This document shows positions 1-6,670 of a stretch of 12,071 bases of DNA, piece after piece; position 1 is the stretch's first letter; every line of letters starts with the position of its first letter. Origin of the DNA: Cellvibrio sp. (GTDB lineage Bacteria > Pseudomonadota > Gammaproteobacteria > Pseudomonadales > Cellvibrionaceae). The notes below the pieces were generated by a model, which worked only from the letters and a program-made list of their open reading frames with translations, had not been told where the DNA came from and searched no databases. The stretch covers positions 1 through 12,071 of the forward strand of contig JAJQJO010000066.1 in the NCBI GenBank assembly GCA_021323495.1. The letters run 5' to 3'. The position numbers were made by a program, and so were the translations under genes.

Positions 1-168
1 CACTTTCGCTTTGGCATCGGGTAATTTTGCTGCGGGCAAATCAGCGAGGGTTTTGCCGCGGCCGTCATCACCTAACCCCACCATACTGCAACCCTGCAAT
101 TGCACAACGCCACCAACAATCAGCGCGATCAATGTGATGCGGAACATAGCCTGGTTAAGGTGCATCAT
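1..168 (-). CDS. Probable lipoprotein, 5' part only (runs off left edge)
   Basis: The first 56 codons are visible and the frame is open to the window edge. The N-terminus has MMHLNQAMFR, then a hydrophobic stretch (ITLIALIVGGVV), then LQGC. This is a good lipobox with Cys27 as the candidate lipidated residue. The residue after Cys is Ser, which by E. coli rules favours the outer membrane. The mature start (SMVGLGDDGRG...) is followed by an Ala/Lys/Pro-rich linker and no recognisable domain. The start ATG at 168 overlaps the TGA of the preceding TPR gene as ATGA, so translation is probably coupled. AAGGA lies about 10 nt upstream, and a second ATG follows at 165. I cannot name the product. The lipobox and coupling suggest an envelope partner of the TPR protein. 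Confidence 0.75.
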   Translation of the reverse strand, partial: MMHLNQAMFRITLIALIVGGVVQLQGCSMVGLGDDGRGKTLADLPAAKLPDAKAKV

Positions 169-2114
169 TCTGGTTGCTTCCTTAACTCTGTGTCATACAA
201 CCGCGCCACGGCGAGATGCGCCTGCGCCAAATAATTACTCAACCGTTTTTCATGCGCAGCCAATTGTTGATCGACTTGTTTACGCAACAGCGCGCTTTGT
301 TTGGCAATGAGTTGATCGGTATTGCCCAAGTGCGTGCTGACGTCTTTATGCAGGACTTGCAAGCGCGCCAGGGTCGGCTGGATGTCCATACTGGTCGCCG
401 TGATTTCTTCAATGTGTTGCCGGGTTTGGGCAATTTGTGCGAGGTTGGTATCAATAGTTTTTAATTCGGTTTGCTGCGCCGCGAGTTGTGCAGGATACTC
501 CTGTGCGGCCCGCCACATTAAAATGCCACCAAACATAGTGATCCGTGTTTCCAACTCACTGGTATTTTGCCCTGCAGCTTTCATCCGCGCGATTGTCTGT
601 TGGCCGCGTTCGATCCGCGCATACAACGCACGCGTTTCTTCATCGGCCAACGCCATATAATTTTCACTGCTGCGAATCTGCTCCAGCTGCTGCGCTAAAC
701 CAGCGCGAGCCGCCTGCAATTTTTGCTCTTTCTGAGCGATGGAGTTTTGCGCGAGTTGTTGTTCCTGACGGCTGCGTGTGGCTTGCTTTTGCAGCAATAA
801 TTCGCGATAAGCATCGAGTTTGGGCAGCCAATTCTGCAATAGTGTTTGCAGGCGCAGTAGATCACGTAAATCCAATACTGCGGTTTGGAAAACATTTTTT
901 GCAAATAATTCGTTAAGGTAAGCGGAGCGGGTTTTGATAATGCTGGTACTGTCCAGCTTCAACCAGTTTTGCCCATCATCAGTTACCACCGCGGTGAGTG
1001 CGCCGTCGTCGGGCGTACCACTACCCAACATTTTTTTTGCATCTTCAGCGGATAGCGGCTCGCTTCCTATCAACGTAAGCAGCTCACCTTCCGTGAGGGT
1101 CGCGCGCATATCGCGAATTAATTGGATCTCGCGCGTCAACAATTCTTCCGCCGATTGATAGGCAGCTACAGCTTCACCCTGGGCACCCAGTTTTTCGTAA
1201 GCATAGGGTAGTGCGAGCAGCGATTCCTGCACGGCGGGATACATCAAACTGCGCTCACGCAACAACTGCCATGGCCGAAGCGCCTGCTCGTATTCTTCTT
1301 GCGCGACCGCAGCCCAGCCGTAACCTAACAACGCCTGGTTGGCGAACACGCCGTCGAGCCGCACTTTGGTAAATTCACGGATGGCCGCAGCGTATTTTTT
1401 TTCTGCGATATAACTGTAGCCAATCGCAGTGTAAGCTTTGTCTTGCAGTGCCCACTGCTCTTTGCGGCGAGCTGGATTATCCACTGGATCTATTTCTGCC
1501 AACTCGCTAAAAAATGCCTGGGCGTTGGCGAAATCGCCCTCGCGCGCATGGGCAGCACCCAAGTTGTAAAACGTGTATGGGCTCCAGGTGAGCAGCTCAT
1601 CGGTATCAATATTTTTCAGGGTTATATCTGCATAATTTTTATTGCGGATGCGGATGTTGATTTGCAGCGCTTGCATCTGCGCGCGCAACGATGGTTTGAA
1701 TTCGTTGCTGACACGCGCAAAACTTTGCTCAGCGGCGGCCCAATCACCGCGGGTGTAGTGCAATTTTCCAAGATAATACCAAGCGGCATCGCGCACTGAT
1801 TGGGGACGACGTTGGTCTTGCAGGATTTGGGTGAATACCGCTTCGGCATGGTGCTGCATACCGAACGCAAGGCTGACACCACCGGCAATTAATTCGGGGT
1901 TATCGCCGTGCCCCTGGATACCGTCGCGGGTGTCGGCGACCATCAATTCGGCAAGTGCTGCGATGTAATCCTGCTGGTAATAATTGTAGAGCGCTACGCC
2001 GTAGCGCAGGTCCGCTACAGAGGTGAGCGGCTTTTCTTTAGCGTCGGCCGGGCTGACCAATATCACCACGCCCAATAGCAGAATAGAACGCCACACAGAG
2101 TTGGGTCTGCGCAT
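165..2114 (-). CDS. Periplasmic TPR and coiled-coil protein, function unknown
   Basis: A protein of 649 residues from this start. A typical signal peptide (RRPNSVWRS, hydrophobic ILLLGVVILV, then SPADA before K26) points to periplasmic export. The N-terminal half carries about five TPR-like helical pairs. Examples are AAWYYLGKLHYTRGDWAAAE near residue 111, FYNLGAAHAREGDFANAQAF near 183, AYTAIGYSYIAEKKYAAAI near 227 and YGWAAVAQEEYEQALRPW near 265. The C-terminal half is rich in Gln, Ala, Leu, Arg and Glu with long predicted coiled coils (about 440-485 and 540-630). The start chosen is the ATG sharing a base with the upstream stop (TAATG), which gives a basic signal-peptide N-region. An in-frame ATG at 2126 would add MADV; neither has a clear Shine-Dalgarno. 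The downstream lipoprotein gene overlaps by ATGA. TPRs imply a scaffold role, but no enzymatic motif is visible. A relation to GltD/GltE-type gliding or envelope-complex TPR proteins is possible but unproven. Confidence 0.8.
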   Translation of the reverse strand: MRRPNSVWRSILLLGVVILVSPADAKEKPLTSVADLRYGVALYNYYQQDYIAALAELMVADTRDGIQGHGDNPELIAGGVSLAFGMQHHAEAVFTQILQDQRRPQSVRDAAWYYLGKLHYTRGDWAAAEQSFARVSNEFKPSLRAQMQALQINIRIRNKNYADITLKNIDTDELLTWSPYTFYNLGAAHAREGDFANAQAFFSELAEIDPVDNPARRKEQWALQDKAYTAIGYSYIAEKKYAAAIREFTKVRLDGVFANQALLGYGWAAVAQEEYEQALRPWQLLRERSLMYPAVQESLLALPYAYEKLGAQGEAVAAYQSAEELLTREIQLIRDMRATLTEGELLTLIGSEPLSAEDAKKMLGSGTPDDGALTAVVTDDGQNWLKLDSTSIIKTRSAYLNELFAKNVFQTAVLDLRDLLRLQTLLQNWLPKLDAYRELLLQKQATRSRQEQQLAQNSIAQKEQKLQAARAGLAQQLEQIRSSENYMALADEETRALYARIERGQQTIARMKAAGQNTSELETRITMFGGILMWRAAQEYPAQLAAQQTELKTIDTNLAQIAQTRQHIEEITATSMDIQPTLARLQVLHKDVSTHLGNTDQLIAKQSALLRKQVDQQLAAHEKRLSNYLAQAHLAVARLYDTELRKQPE

Positions 2115-2692
2115 TACATCTGCCATTGTTTGATATCAAATACGGGCTGTAGTTGGGCACTGGAGTCTATGATGCGCAATTCCAACACCACCGGCTCCTG
2201 AGCTTTATTAATTACCACCTTGGCACCGCGCTTGTAATCCTGCTGTGGCCCACGCCCGGTAAAAAAGGCACTGATCTCATGTTCGCCCGCTTTTAAATTG
2301 CCCAGATACAAACGCTGCACACCGCCGCGGAAGAGTGCTTTGGTTTGTTTGTCGGTATAGAGTTCGCTCGCAACCAGCTTGTTATCAATTTCCAGTTTGA
2401 TCGCATCCAGCGCGAAATACGCACCCAGATCCATAGAAACATAAACCGCTACCTGACTGCTGGCGGGATAGAGCAACTCCTCCTCCAGGATGAGCAGGTC
2501 GCGATTCAAGGTAAGTACCGATTCTTTAAGCGACTCCACCTGTTCCGCACTTTTGGCGGGGCCACCATTGGCGGGGCCACCATTGGCGGGGCCACCATTG
2601 GCTGGCGCTGCGGCTTGCGCAAATACCTGGGAACAACACAATAAGGGAAGCAAAACAGCCAGACGAAACCACTGGCGCAGGGGGTGAAGCAT
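2114..2692 (-). CDS. Small secreted protein with NGGPA repeats and a beta-rich domain, unknown function
   Basis: A protein of 192 residues. A signal peptide (HPLRQWFR, then LAVLLPLLCC, then SQVFA before Gln26) is followed by a low-complexity linker, APANGGPANGGPANGGPAK, encoded by 15-bp tandem repeats. Next comes a short amphipathic, Leu/Glu-rich helix (about 47-75) that may form a coiled coil. A probably beta-rich domain follows (about 78-175: VAVYVSMDLG, LYLGNLKAGEHEISAFF, KVVINKAQEPVVLELRI). The strand pattern and 'GNLKAGEHEI' resemble small Ig/PEGA-like envelope domains, an impression only. The ATG at 2692 is preferred because GGAGA lies about 7 nt upstream and the signal peptide begins there. 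The frame is open further upstream to 2779 but lacks a signal sequence. It is the first gene of the left operon, and its TAA overlaps the ATG of the TPR gene. The family is not recognised. Confidence 0.75.
   Translation of the reverse strand: MLHPLRQWFRLAVLLPLLCCSQVFAQAAAPANGGPANGGPANGGPAKSAEQVESLKESVLTLNRDLLILEEELLYPASSQVAVYVSMDLGAYFALDAIKLEIDNKLVASELYTDKQTKALFRGGVQRLYLGNLKAGEHEISAFFTGRGPQQDYKRGAKVVINKAQEPVVLELRIIDSSAQLQPVFDIKQWQM
2555..2602. repeat. In-frame 15-bp tandem repeat (three full units plus a partial one)
   Basis: The plus-strand unit GGCGGGGCCACCATT is repeated without mismatch at 2555-2569, 2570-2584 and 2585-2599, followed by a partial GGC. On the coding minus strand each unit encodes five residues of the NGGPA series, so copy-number changes would keep the reading frame. 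It lies just after the signal peptide of the small secreted protein, where a length-variable linker could be tolerated. Confidence 0.95.
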
Positions 2693-2760
2693 GGTCTTTC
2701 TCCAAAGAATTGGTGGATGGCCGGTGCGACGCCACCCGGCAATCAGAATGCACATAGCAT

Positions 2761-2789
2761 TTTGTAGACCAACTGGCATAAGGCGTCAA
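2761..2789 (-). promoter_or_regulatory. Candidate sigma70 promoter for the left three-gene operon
   Basis: On the minus strand TTGACG (2789-2784; 5 of 6 to the -35 consensus) is followed after exactly 17 nt by TACAAA (2766-2761; 4 of 6 to the -10 consensus). Transcription would start near 2754, leaving a leader of about 60 nt before the ATG at 2692. It lies in the only sizeable intergenic gap of the window, downstream of a terminator, where a promoter is expected. This is consensus matching by eye only. Confidence 0.5.
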
Positions 2790-2825
2790 AAGTGGCTCAT
2801 CCTGAGAACTTATTAGCTTTTTACC

Positions 2826-2841
2826 TGTGACATTGAGCACA
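2826..2841. promoter_or_regulatory. Candidate CRP/Vfr-type binding site
   Basis: TGTGACATTGAGCACA matches the CRP half-site pattern TGTGA-N6-TCACA at 9 of 10 positions, with one mismatch in the second half. The centre is at about 2833.5, roughly 80 bp upstream of the predicted start of transcription near 2754. This is close to the -82.5 spacing used by class I CRP-activated promoters, given a few bases of uncertainty in the start. If real, the unknown envelope operon would respond to cAMP. Confidence 0.4.
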
Positions 2842-2947
2842 GTTAATCTTGGGCTGAGGTTACCTTTTATGTCGCCAACTAACAATTTACGCGCAAGCTG
2901 GACAACTACCCGCCAGATTGAAGCTTAGAGTGTTCTTATCGGAATGC

Positions 2948-2970
2948 TAAAAATCCGCAGCGGATTTTTA
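2948..2970 (-). terminator. Rho-independent terminator at the end of the gsp-apbE operon
   Basis: A perfect inverted repeat has 11-nt arms and a single central base (left arm TAAAAATCCGC, right arm GCGGATTTTTA). It would fold as a 10-bp stem with a 3-nt loop. The A and T runs flank the GC core symmetrically, so it could act in both directions. The TAA stop of the apbE-type gene (2970-2968) is part of the stem on the minus strand. The GC core is short (TCCG/CGGA), so strength is uncertain. Confidence 0.65.
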
Positions 2971-3945
2971 TTTGGGTGCCACCAAACCCTGGCTGTAGGA
3001 CACCTTGCCTTCACTATTAATAATCACCGCATCAAAGCCGGGCAGACTATTGATCAAGGCCATGCCTTTTTCCGCACCCATCACAAATACTGTAGTAGAG
3101 AGCGGATCCGTATCAAACCCGAGCGGGCCAATAATGGTGACGCTGTTGATTCCGTTGGTCGATTTGCCAGTGCGTGGATTAATGATGTGATGCACCCGCT
3201 CGCCTTTGTCATTGATAAAGTAGCGCTCGTAATCTCCCGAGGTGGAGACAGCTACATCGGCCAACGGCAGGGTAATCGCGACCGCATCAGCGCGCGGGTT
3301 TTTGATACCGACCAACCAGGGACGGCCAAATTTATCGCCGATCACCCGGCTGTCACCACCGGCAGTAACGCTCGCGTGTTTAATACCGTAAGACTGCACA
3401 ATTTCAATCGCTTTATCGACCGCGTAGCCTTTGGCGATGCCGCCCAGATCGATATATACCTTGGGGTGTTCAAACCAGAGGGTATTGTTTTTGGTATCCA
3501 GATGGATAAGACGGTAATTGATCACCGGCAGCAACTCTTCGCGCTGCCGTTCGCTCGGCGCGAGTTTTTTGCGGTAGTCGTAATAACGCCCGAGGGAGGC
3601 AAAGGTGATATCAAAGGCACCGTTGCTCAGCTCGCTATAGTGCCGGGATTTGTCGATGAGCGCAGCCAGTTCGGGCGAAATACCGAGCGGATTTTTGGCG
3701 CTGGCTTTGGGCGCGAGCTGGTTAGCACGGGAGAGTTCGCTGGTTTCGATATAGGGACTGAAATGCTCATCGATACGGCGCATTTCTGCCATCACTGCGG
3801 CTACCGCTTGCTCGGCCTTTTGGCCATCTTCCAGCCAGAGGGCAACACTTACCCTGGTGCCCATTATGTCCTGCTCATCGCCGTGCCATTTAGCCAGACA
3901 GAGCTGGCTGGCAATCAACAGGGTTACGCAGACAAATAGACGCAT
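2968..3945 (-). CDS. apbE: FAD:protein FMN transferase, ApbE family
   Basis: A protein of 325 residues, near the usual family length. ApbE enzymes act in the periplasm, splitting FAD and attaching FMN covalently to a Ser/Thr of target proteins such as NqrC, RnfG and other FMN-binding-domain proteins. Visible family motifs are MGTRVSV (28-34), SELSRAN (69-75), YIDLGGIAKGYAVD (164-177), TAGGDSRV (194-201), STSGDYE (234-240), HHIINPRTG (252-260) and DTDPLSTTVFVMG (278-290). The last corresponds to the metal/FAD-binding DAxxT-type segment, here with Pro at the second place. The N-terminus (MRLFVCVTLLIASQLCLA, before K19) looks like a signal peptidase I signal. Cys16 does not sit in a good lipobox, so this is not an obvious lipoprotein. 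It starts 9 nt after the gspN stop, without a clear Shine-Dalgarno, so it is probably read with the gsp operon. No flavinylation target is encoded in the window. Confidence 0.9.
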   Translation of the reverse strand: MRLFVCVTLLIASQLCLAKWHGDEQDIMGTRVSVALWLEDGQKAEQAVAAVMAEMRRIDEHFSPYIETSELSRANQLAPKASAKNPLGISPELAALIDKSRHYSELSNGAFDITFASLGRYYDYRKKLAPSERQREELLPVINYRLIHLDTKNNTLWFEHPKVYIDLGGIAKGYAVDKAIEIVQSYGIKHASVTAGGDSRVIGDKFGRPWLVGIKNPRADAVAITLPLADVAVSTSGDYERYFINDKGERVHHIINPRTGKSTNGINSVTIIGPLGFDTDPLSTTVFVMGAEKGMALINSLPGFDAVIINSEGKVSYSQGLVAPK

Positions 3946-3954
3946 AAATTGTTA

Positions 3955-4749
3955 TCAGAGATTGATATCGACGCGGTAATGGGTTTTGCCCTGCTCGTCG
4001 ACCCGATCCTCCTGGGAGAACATGGCGAGCATATCAAGCGCATTAGCCGATTCAAAAAAGGATTTAGGTGCGGCAAGTTCACCGGTGACCTTGCCGCCGG
4101 CGGGTGCGGTCATTTCAATTTGCAGGGCTACATCCACCGGTCCGGTCAATTGAAAGAGCTTGGCGCTCACACCGTTGTTGCCGTTGTCACTCATCTCTAC
4201 CGCAAAACTGCCGATATCCAGCCAATTGGCCCCGGTATTAACGCGCGCGCCATTCCAGGTAAGGTTGCCCTTAAGCTTCAACAATACGTTGCCGCGCAGG
4301 CCGAGCTCATCTATGTGTGCCGAGAATTGCCCTTGAATAGGCACGGGTATTTTTCCTTGCACCAGCGCCACCGGTAGGGATACATCGGCATTACGCACTT
4401 GTATGGCACCACCTGACCCGCTGCAAATTTCCCCTTCAAATTGCTGCAAAGGTAATTTGGTGGTCACCTGCGCGCAGGGCGACAGGGTTAGCAATGACAA
4501 TGGGCTCAAGCTCCAGCTCAATTGCCCGAGCGAATATTCCTGCTCAGTCATGCGTACGCTGGCCAAACTGGCGCGGCCATTCCAGAGACTACCGGTCACA
4601 CCACTCATGGCGACACCCGTGCCCCGGGTCAGTACATAGGCGCCCCAGATAGCGGGAATATTGCTGATTACGAATACCAGGAACAGCGCAATCCCAAGCG
4701 GAAGCCAGAATTTTTTATGATTTTTGAGTACAACGGGTAAACGGCTCAT
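3955..4749 (-). CDS. gspN: Type II secretion system protein GspN
   Basis: A protein of 264 residues with one N-terminal membrane segment (about 14-36, FWLPLGIALFLVFVISNIPAIW) after a short basic cytoplasmic end, and a periplasmic remainder. GVTGSLWNGRA (50-60) and the later LTWNGARV segment match the GspN family, as does its position after gspM. GspN is an accessory T2SS component present in only some systems, and its exact role is unsettled. The start at 4749 has no convincing Shine-Dalgarno and lies 78 nt after the gspM stop, the largest gap within the gsp run. That gap holds two ATCGAT palindromes (4778-4783 and 4797-4802) but nothing I can call a regulatory site. Two Cys in the central region could form a disulfide. 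Confidence 0.88.
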   Translation of the reverse strand: MSRLPVVLKNHKKFWLPLGIALFLVFVISNIPAIWGAYVLTRGTGVAMSGVTGSLWNGRASLASVRMTEQEYSLGQLSWSLSPLSLLTLSPCAQVTTKLPLQQFEGEICSGSGGAIQVRNADVSLPVALVQGKIPVPIQGQFSAHIDELGLRGNVLLKLKGNLTWNGARVNTGANWLDIGSFAVEMSDNGNNGVSAKLFQLTGPVDVALQIEMTAPAGGKVTGELAAPKSFFESANALDMLAMFSQEDRVDEQGKTHYRVDINL

Positions 4750-4827
4750 AGGGCATGTTTCAATCGTTTCAGGTTTAATCGATTCAGCGGGCAGAGATCG
4801 ATAGGGACTTTTTTCGCAGTAATTTTT

Positions 4828-5316
4828 TTAGTTAGCTTTTTGCAGGTTCAGGTTCACCGTAACCTGTCCGGGATCATTGGTCGCCGCAATCGACAGGTCG
4901 CTCACAGTAATACCCTGCTTGAACTCCATCTCATAGAGCCATTGCATCAAAGGACCAAATGCAGCCCGATCCAGACGCACACGCACTTCACCGTTGGAAC
5001 CTGGCTGGAAGCCACTCATAGCTAAACCGTTGGCGCGCAGGGTGCTATCTATCAGGCCACTGATGTTTTCACTGCTGGCACTTGCACCCGCAGTGCGAAA
5101 TTGCTGGATTTGCGCCGCAGCAATCTGCACTCGTCCCAGCGTATGGGTTGAGGCAGTATTGGCTGCTAATAACTGGTCGCGCTTGTTCTGGATGGGGACA
5201 AGTACCACCAACCAGAGCAGGTAGACGGCTACCGCCAAACCGCAACCAAGGATCAATGTCTGATCACGGCGGTTGTACTTGTTGAGCAGATTCAGCAGTT
5301 GGTTAATTTGATTCAT
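4828..5316 (-). CDS. gspM: Type II secretion system protein GspM
   Basis: A protein of 162 residues, as expected for GspM. A short cytoplasmic tail (MNQINQLLNLLNKYNRRDQ) leads into a single membrane segment (about 22-42, ILGCGLAVAVYLLWLVVLVPI). A periplasmic helical linker and a ferredoxin-like C-terminal domain follow (about 85-160, ending ITVSDLSIAATNDPGQVTVNLNLQKAN). GspM pairs with GspL in the inner-membrane platform. The PLMQWLYEMEFKQGITVSDLSI segment is typical of the family. The gene starts 13 nt after the gspL stop. Confidence 0.92.
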   Translation of the reverse strand: MNQINQLLNLLNKYNRRDQTLILGCGLAVAVYLLWLVVLVPIQNKRDQLLAANTASTHTLGRVQIAAAQIQQFRTAGASASSENISGLIDSTLRANGLAMSGFQPGSNGEVRVRLDRAAFGPLMQWLYEMEFKQGITVSDLSIAATNDPGQVTVNLNLQKAN

Positions 5317-5329
5317 GGCGTCTTACCAG

Positions 5330-6598
5330 TTAAGGATTCTTGGTCACTTTGAGGCGTGCAGTTTGCACGCTGCCCTGGGCGGTGAAGCTCGATGTTTCGG
5401 CAATTAACCCCTGGCTACGGATACGTTCACTGAGCGATTCAAAGGCGCTGAAGCTATCTGCCTGGATATTGATATTCAATTCCCCCGTTTCGCCCGTGTA
5501 AGCGATGCCTTTGATAACGACATTGGGCTCCTGCGTAATCTGCGGCAATACCAGTGTCAACAGCGACATTATGCTGGCGGACTGACCTACTGGCTGACTT
5601 TGTTTAAGCAGGGTATTGAGCTGTTTCTCCGCATCAACAATTCGCCCCTGGGTAATCACACCGCGTGCGGTAGTTTCGATTTGCTGGCGGATTTTGAGAT
5701 TTTCGCCACCGAGTTTGTGGATTTCAAACATCAAAGTACCGAGATATACGACCACACAGATCCCGGCAAAAATTACTACCGACTGCCAGAGTTTCCACCA
5801 GCGCTCAATAGGCAAGCGCTGGGAAAAATCGCCCTGGCAGAGGTCAATGGAGCTGTTGCTGTAATCCAGCATCCACTCATCAGCGAGGGTTTGGCTGGCG
5901 ATGCGGCCCTGCAATTCGGCCGGGATCAGTTCGCTCAAAGTGTCGAGGTCCGCTTCGTCGGCAGCGCGCAAATGCAGATTGGGTGGGCTATCTACCCGCT
6001 CCATATCGCGCAGCAGCATTTGCACAGCCATGCGCGCATGCTGGCGGGAGACACTGAAACCCAAAGTACTGGCATATCGCAGGTGGACCTGATTTTGATA
6101 AAGGCCTAGCGACCAATGATTATTGCTGTCAGCAATGGCTTCTGCCGCAAGGGGCAATGTAAGGGGCGCCGTCCAGCAACGGGTGACTTCTATACCCAGC
6201 GCGGCCAGTTCAGCAAAGGCACCTTGCAACCAGGTTTTATCGGCAAAGGCGACTACTACTTTGCCATCGGCCGGCGTGCCCAAGGCGAAATGCAGATCTT
6301 CTACATCGCCTACCACTGAGTCCTCCAGTTGGAAGGGCAAGAGGTTACGCAGATGCTTTTTTTCTTTGTCGCTATATTCCAATTGGCGGGTATTTACCCG
6401 GCTGCCGGGTAATATTACCCACGCCGATTGCGGATTGCCGGGTTTATCGCCCAATGCCGCACGCAGGGCTTCGCGATTGCCGCTCGCACCTTCATCGGCA
6501 GGTACACCGTCAGCGCCCAACCAGCACCAGCGAAAATAGTCCGCCAGGCTTTTGCCATCATCGGAAGTTGTTACAGAGAGCACCAATTGCATGGACAT
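5330..6598 (-). CDS. gspL: Type II secretion system protein GspL
   Basis: A protein of 422 residues, usual for GspL. The actin-like cytoplasmic domain fills about residues 1-265 and includes the family segment NLLPFQLEDSVVGDVEDLHFALG (85-107). A LCQGDFSQRLPIERWWKLW stretch leads into one membrane helix (about 270-292, QSVVIFAGICVVVYLGTLMFE). A periplasmic coiled linker and a ferredoxin-like domain (about 340-420) complete it. GspL binds the ATPase GspE on the cytoplasmic side and GspM in the membrane, coupling ATP hydrolysis to pseudopilus assembly. The ATG at 6598 and the next ATG at 6592 are both possible starts (MSMQLV...). A 72-nt AT-rich gap separates it from gspK and contains no clear terminator. 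Confidence 0.93.
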   Translation of the reverse strand: MSMQLVLSVTTSDDGKSLADYFRWCWLGADGVPADEGASGNREALRAALGDKPGNPQSAWVILPGSRVNTRQLEYSDKEKKHLRNLLPFQLEDSVVGDVEDLHFALGTPADGKVVVAFADKTWLQGAFAELAALGIEVTRCWTAPLTLPLAAEAIADSNNHWSLGLYQNQVHLRYASTLGFSVSRQHARMAVQMLLRDMERVDSPPNLHLRAADEADLDTLSELIPAELQGRIASQTLADEWMLDYSNSSIDLCQGDFSQRLPIERWWKLWQSVVIFAGICVVVYLGTLMFEIHKLGGENLKIRQQIETTARGVITQGRIVDAEKQLNTLLKQSQPVGQSASIMSLLTLVLPQITQEPNVVIKGIAYTGETGELNINIQADSFSAFESLSERIRSQGLIAETSSFTAQGSVQTARLKVTKNP

Positions 6599-6670
6599 AA
6601 TTTGCTCTAACTCGTTGATATCAGTTTATTATTAAATCAGGTTGTTGTTTCAAGCAGATTGGATTAATGC

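Noticed and set aside
11..310. A 99-codon plus-strand open frame at the left edge
   Set aside because: It runs antisense across the lipoprotein start and the end of the TPR gene, and its translation is low-quality and Pro/Thr-rich with no domain.
2693..2779. Upstream extension of the small secreted protein
   Set aside because: The frame is open to 2779, but the extension (MPVGLQNAM...) lacks a signal sequence and would bury the real one. It also overlaps the predicted promoter, and the Shine-Dalgarno precedes the ATG at 2692.
2944..3939. A 331-codon open frame on the plus strand
   Set aside because: It is antisense to the apbE-type gene over nearly its whole length, shows no family motifs, and has no ribosome site or promoter. 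The minus-strand protein carries clear catalytic motifs.
3949..4377. A 142-codon plus-strand open frame
   Set aside because: It lies opposite gspN and its translation has no recognisable features; it is a shadow of the real gene.
4750..4827. Possible regulatory site between gspM and gspN, with AATCGATT and GATCGATA palindromes
   Set aside because: Six- and eight-base palindromes are common by chance, with no promoter pattern or stable hairpin nearby.
6599..6670. Possible promoter or terminator between gspK and gspL
   Set aside because: The gap is AT-rich but contains no inverted repeat with a T-run and no convincing -35/-10 pair; operon continuity is the simpler reading.
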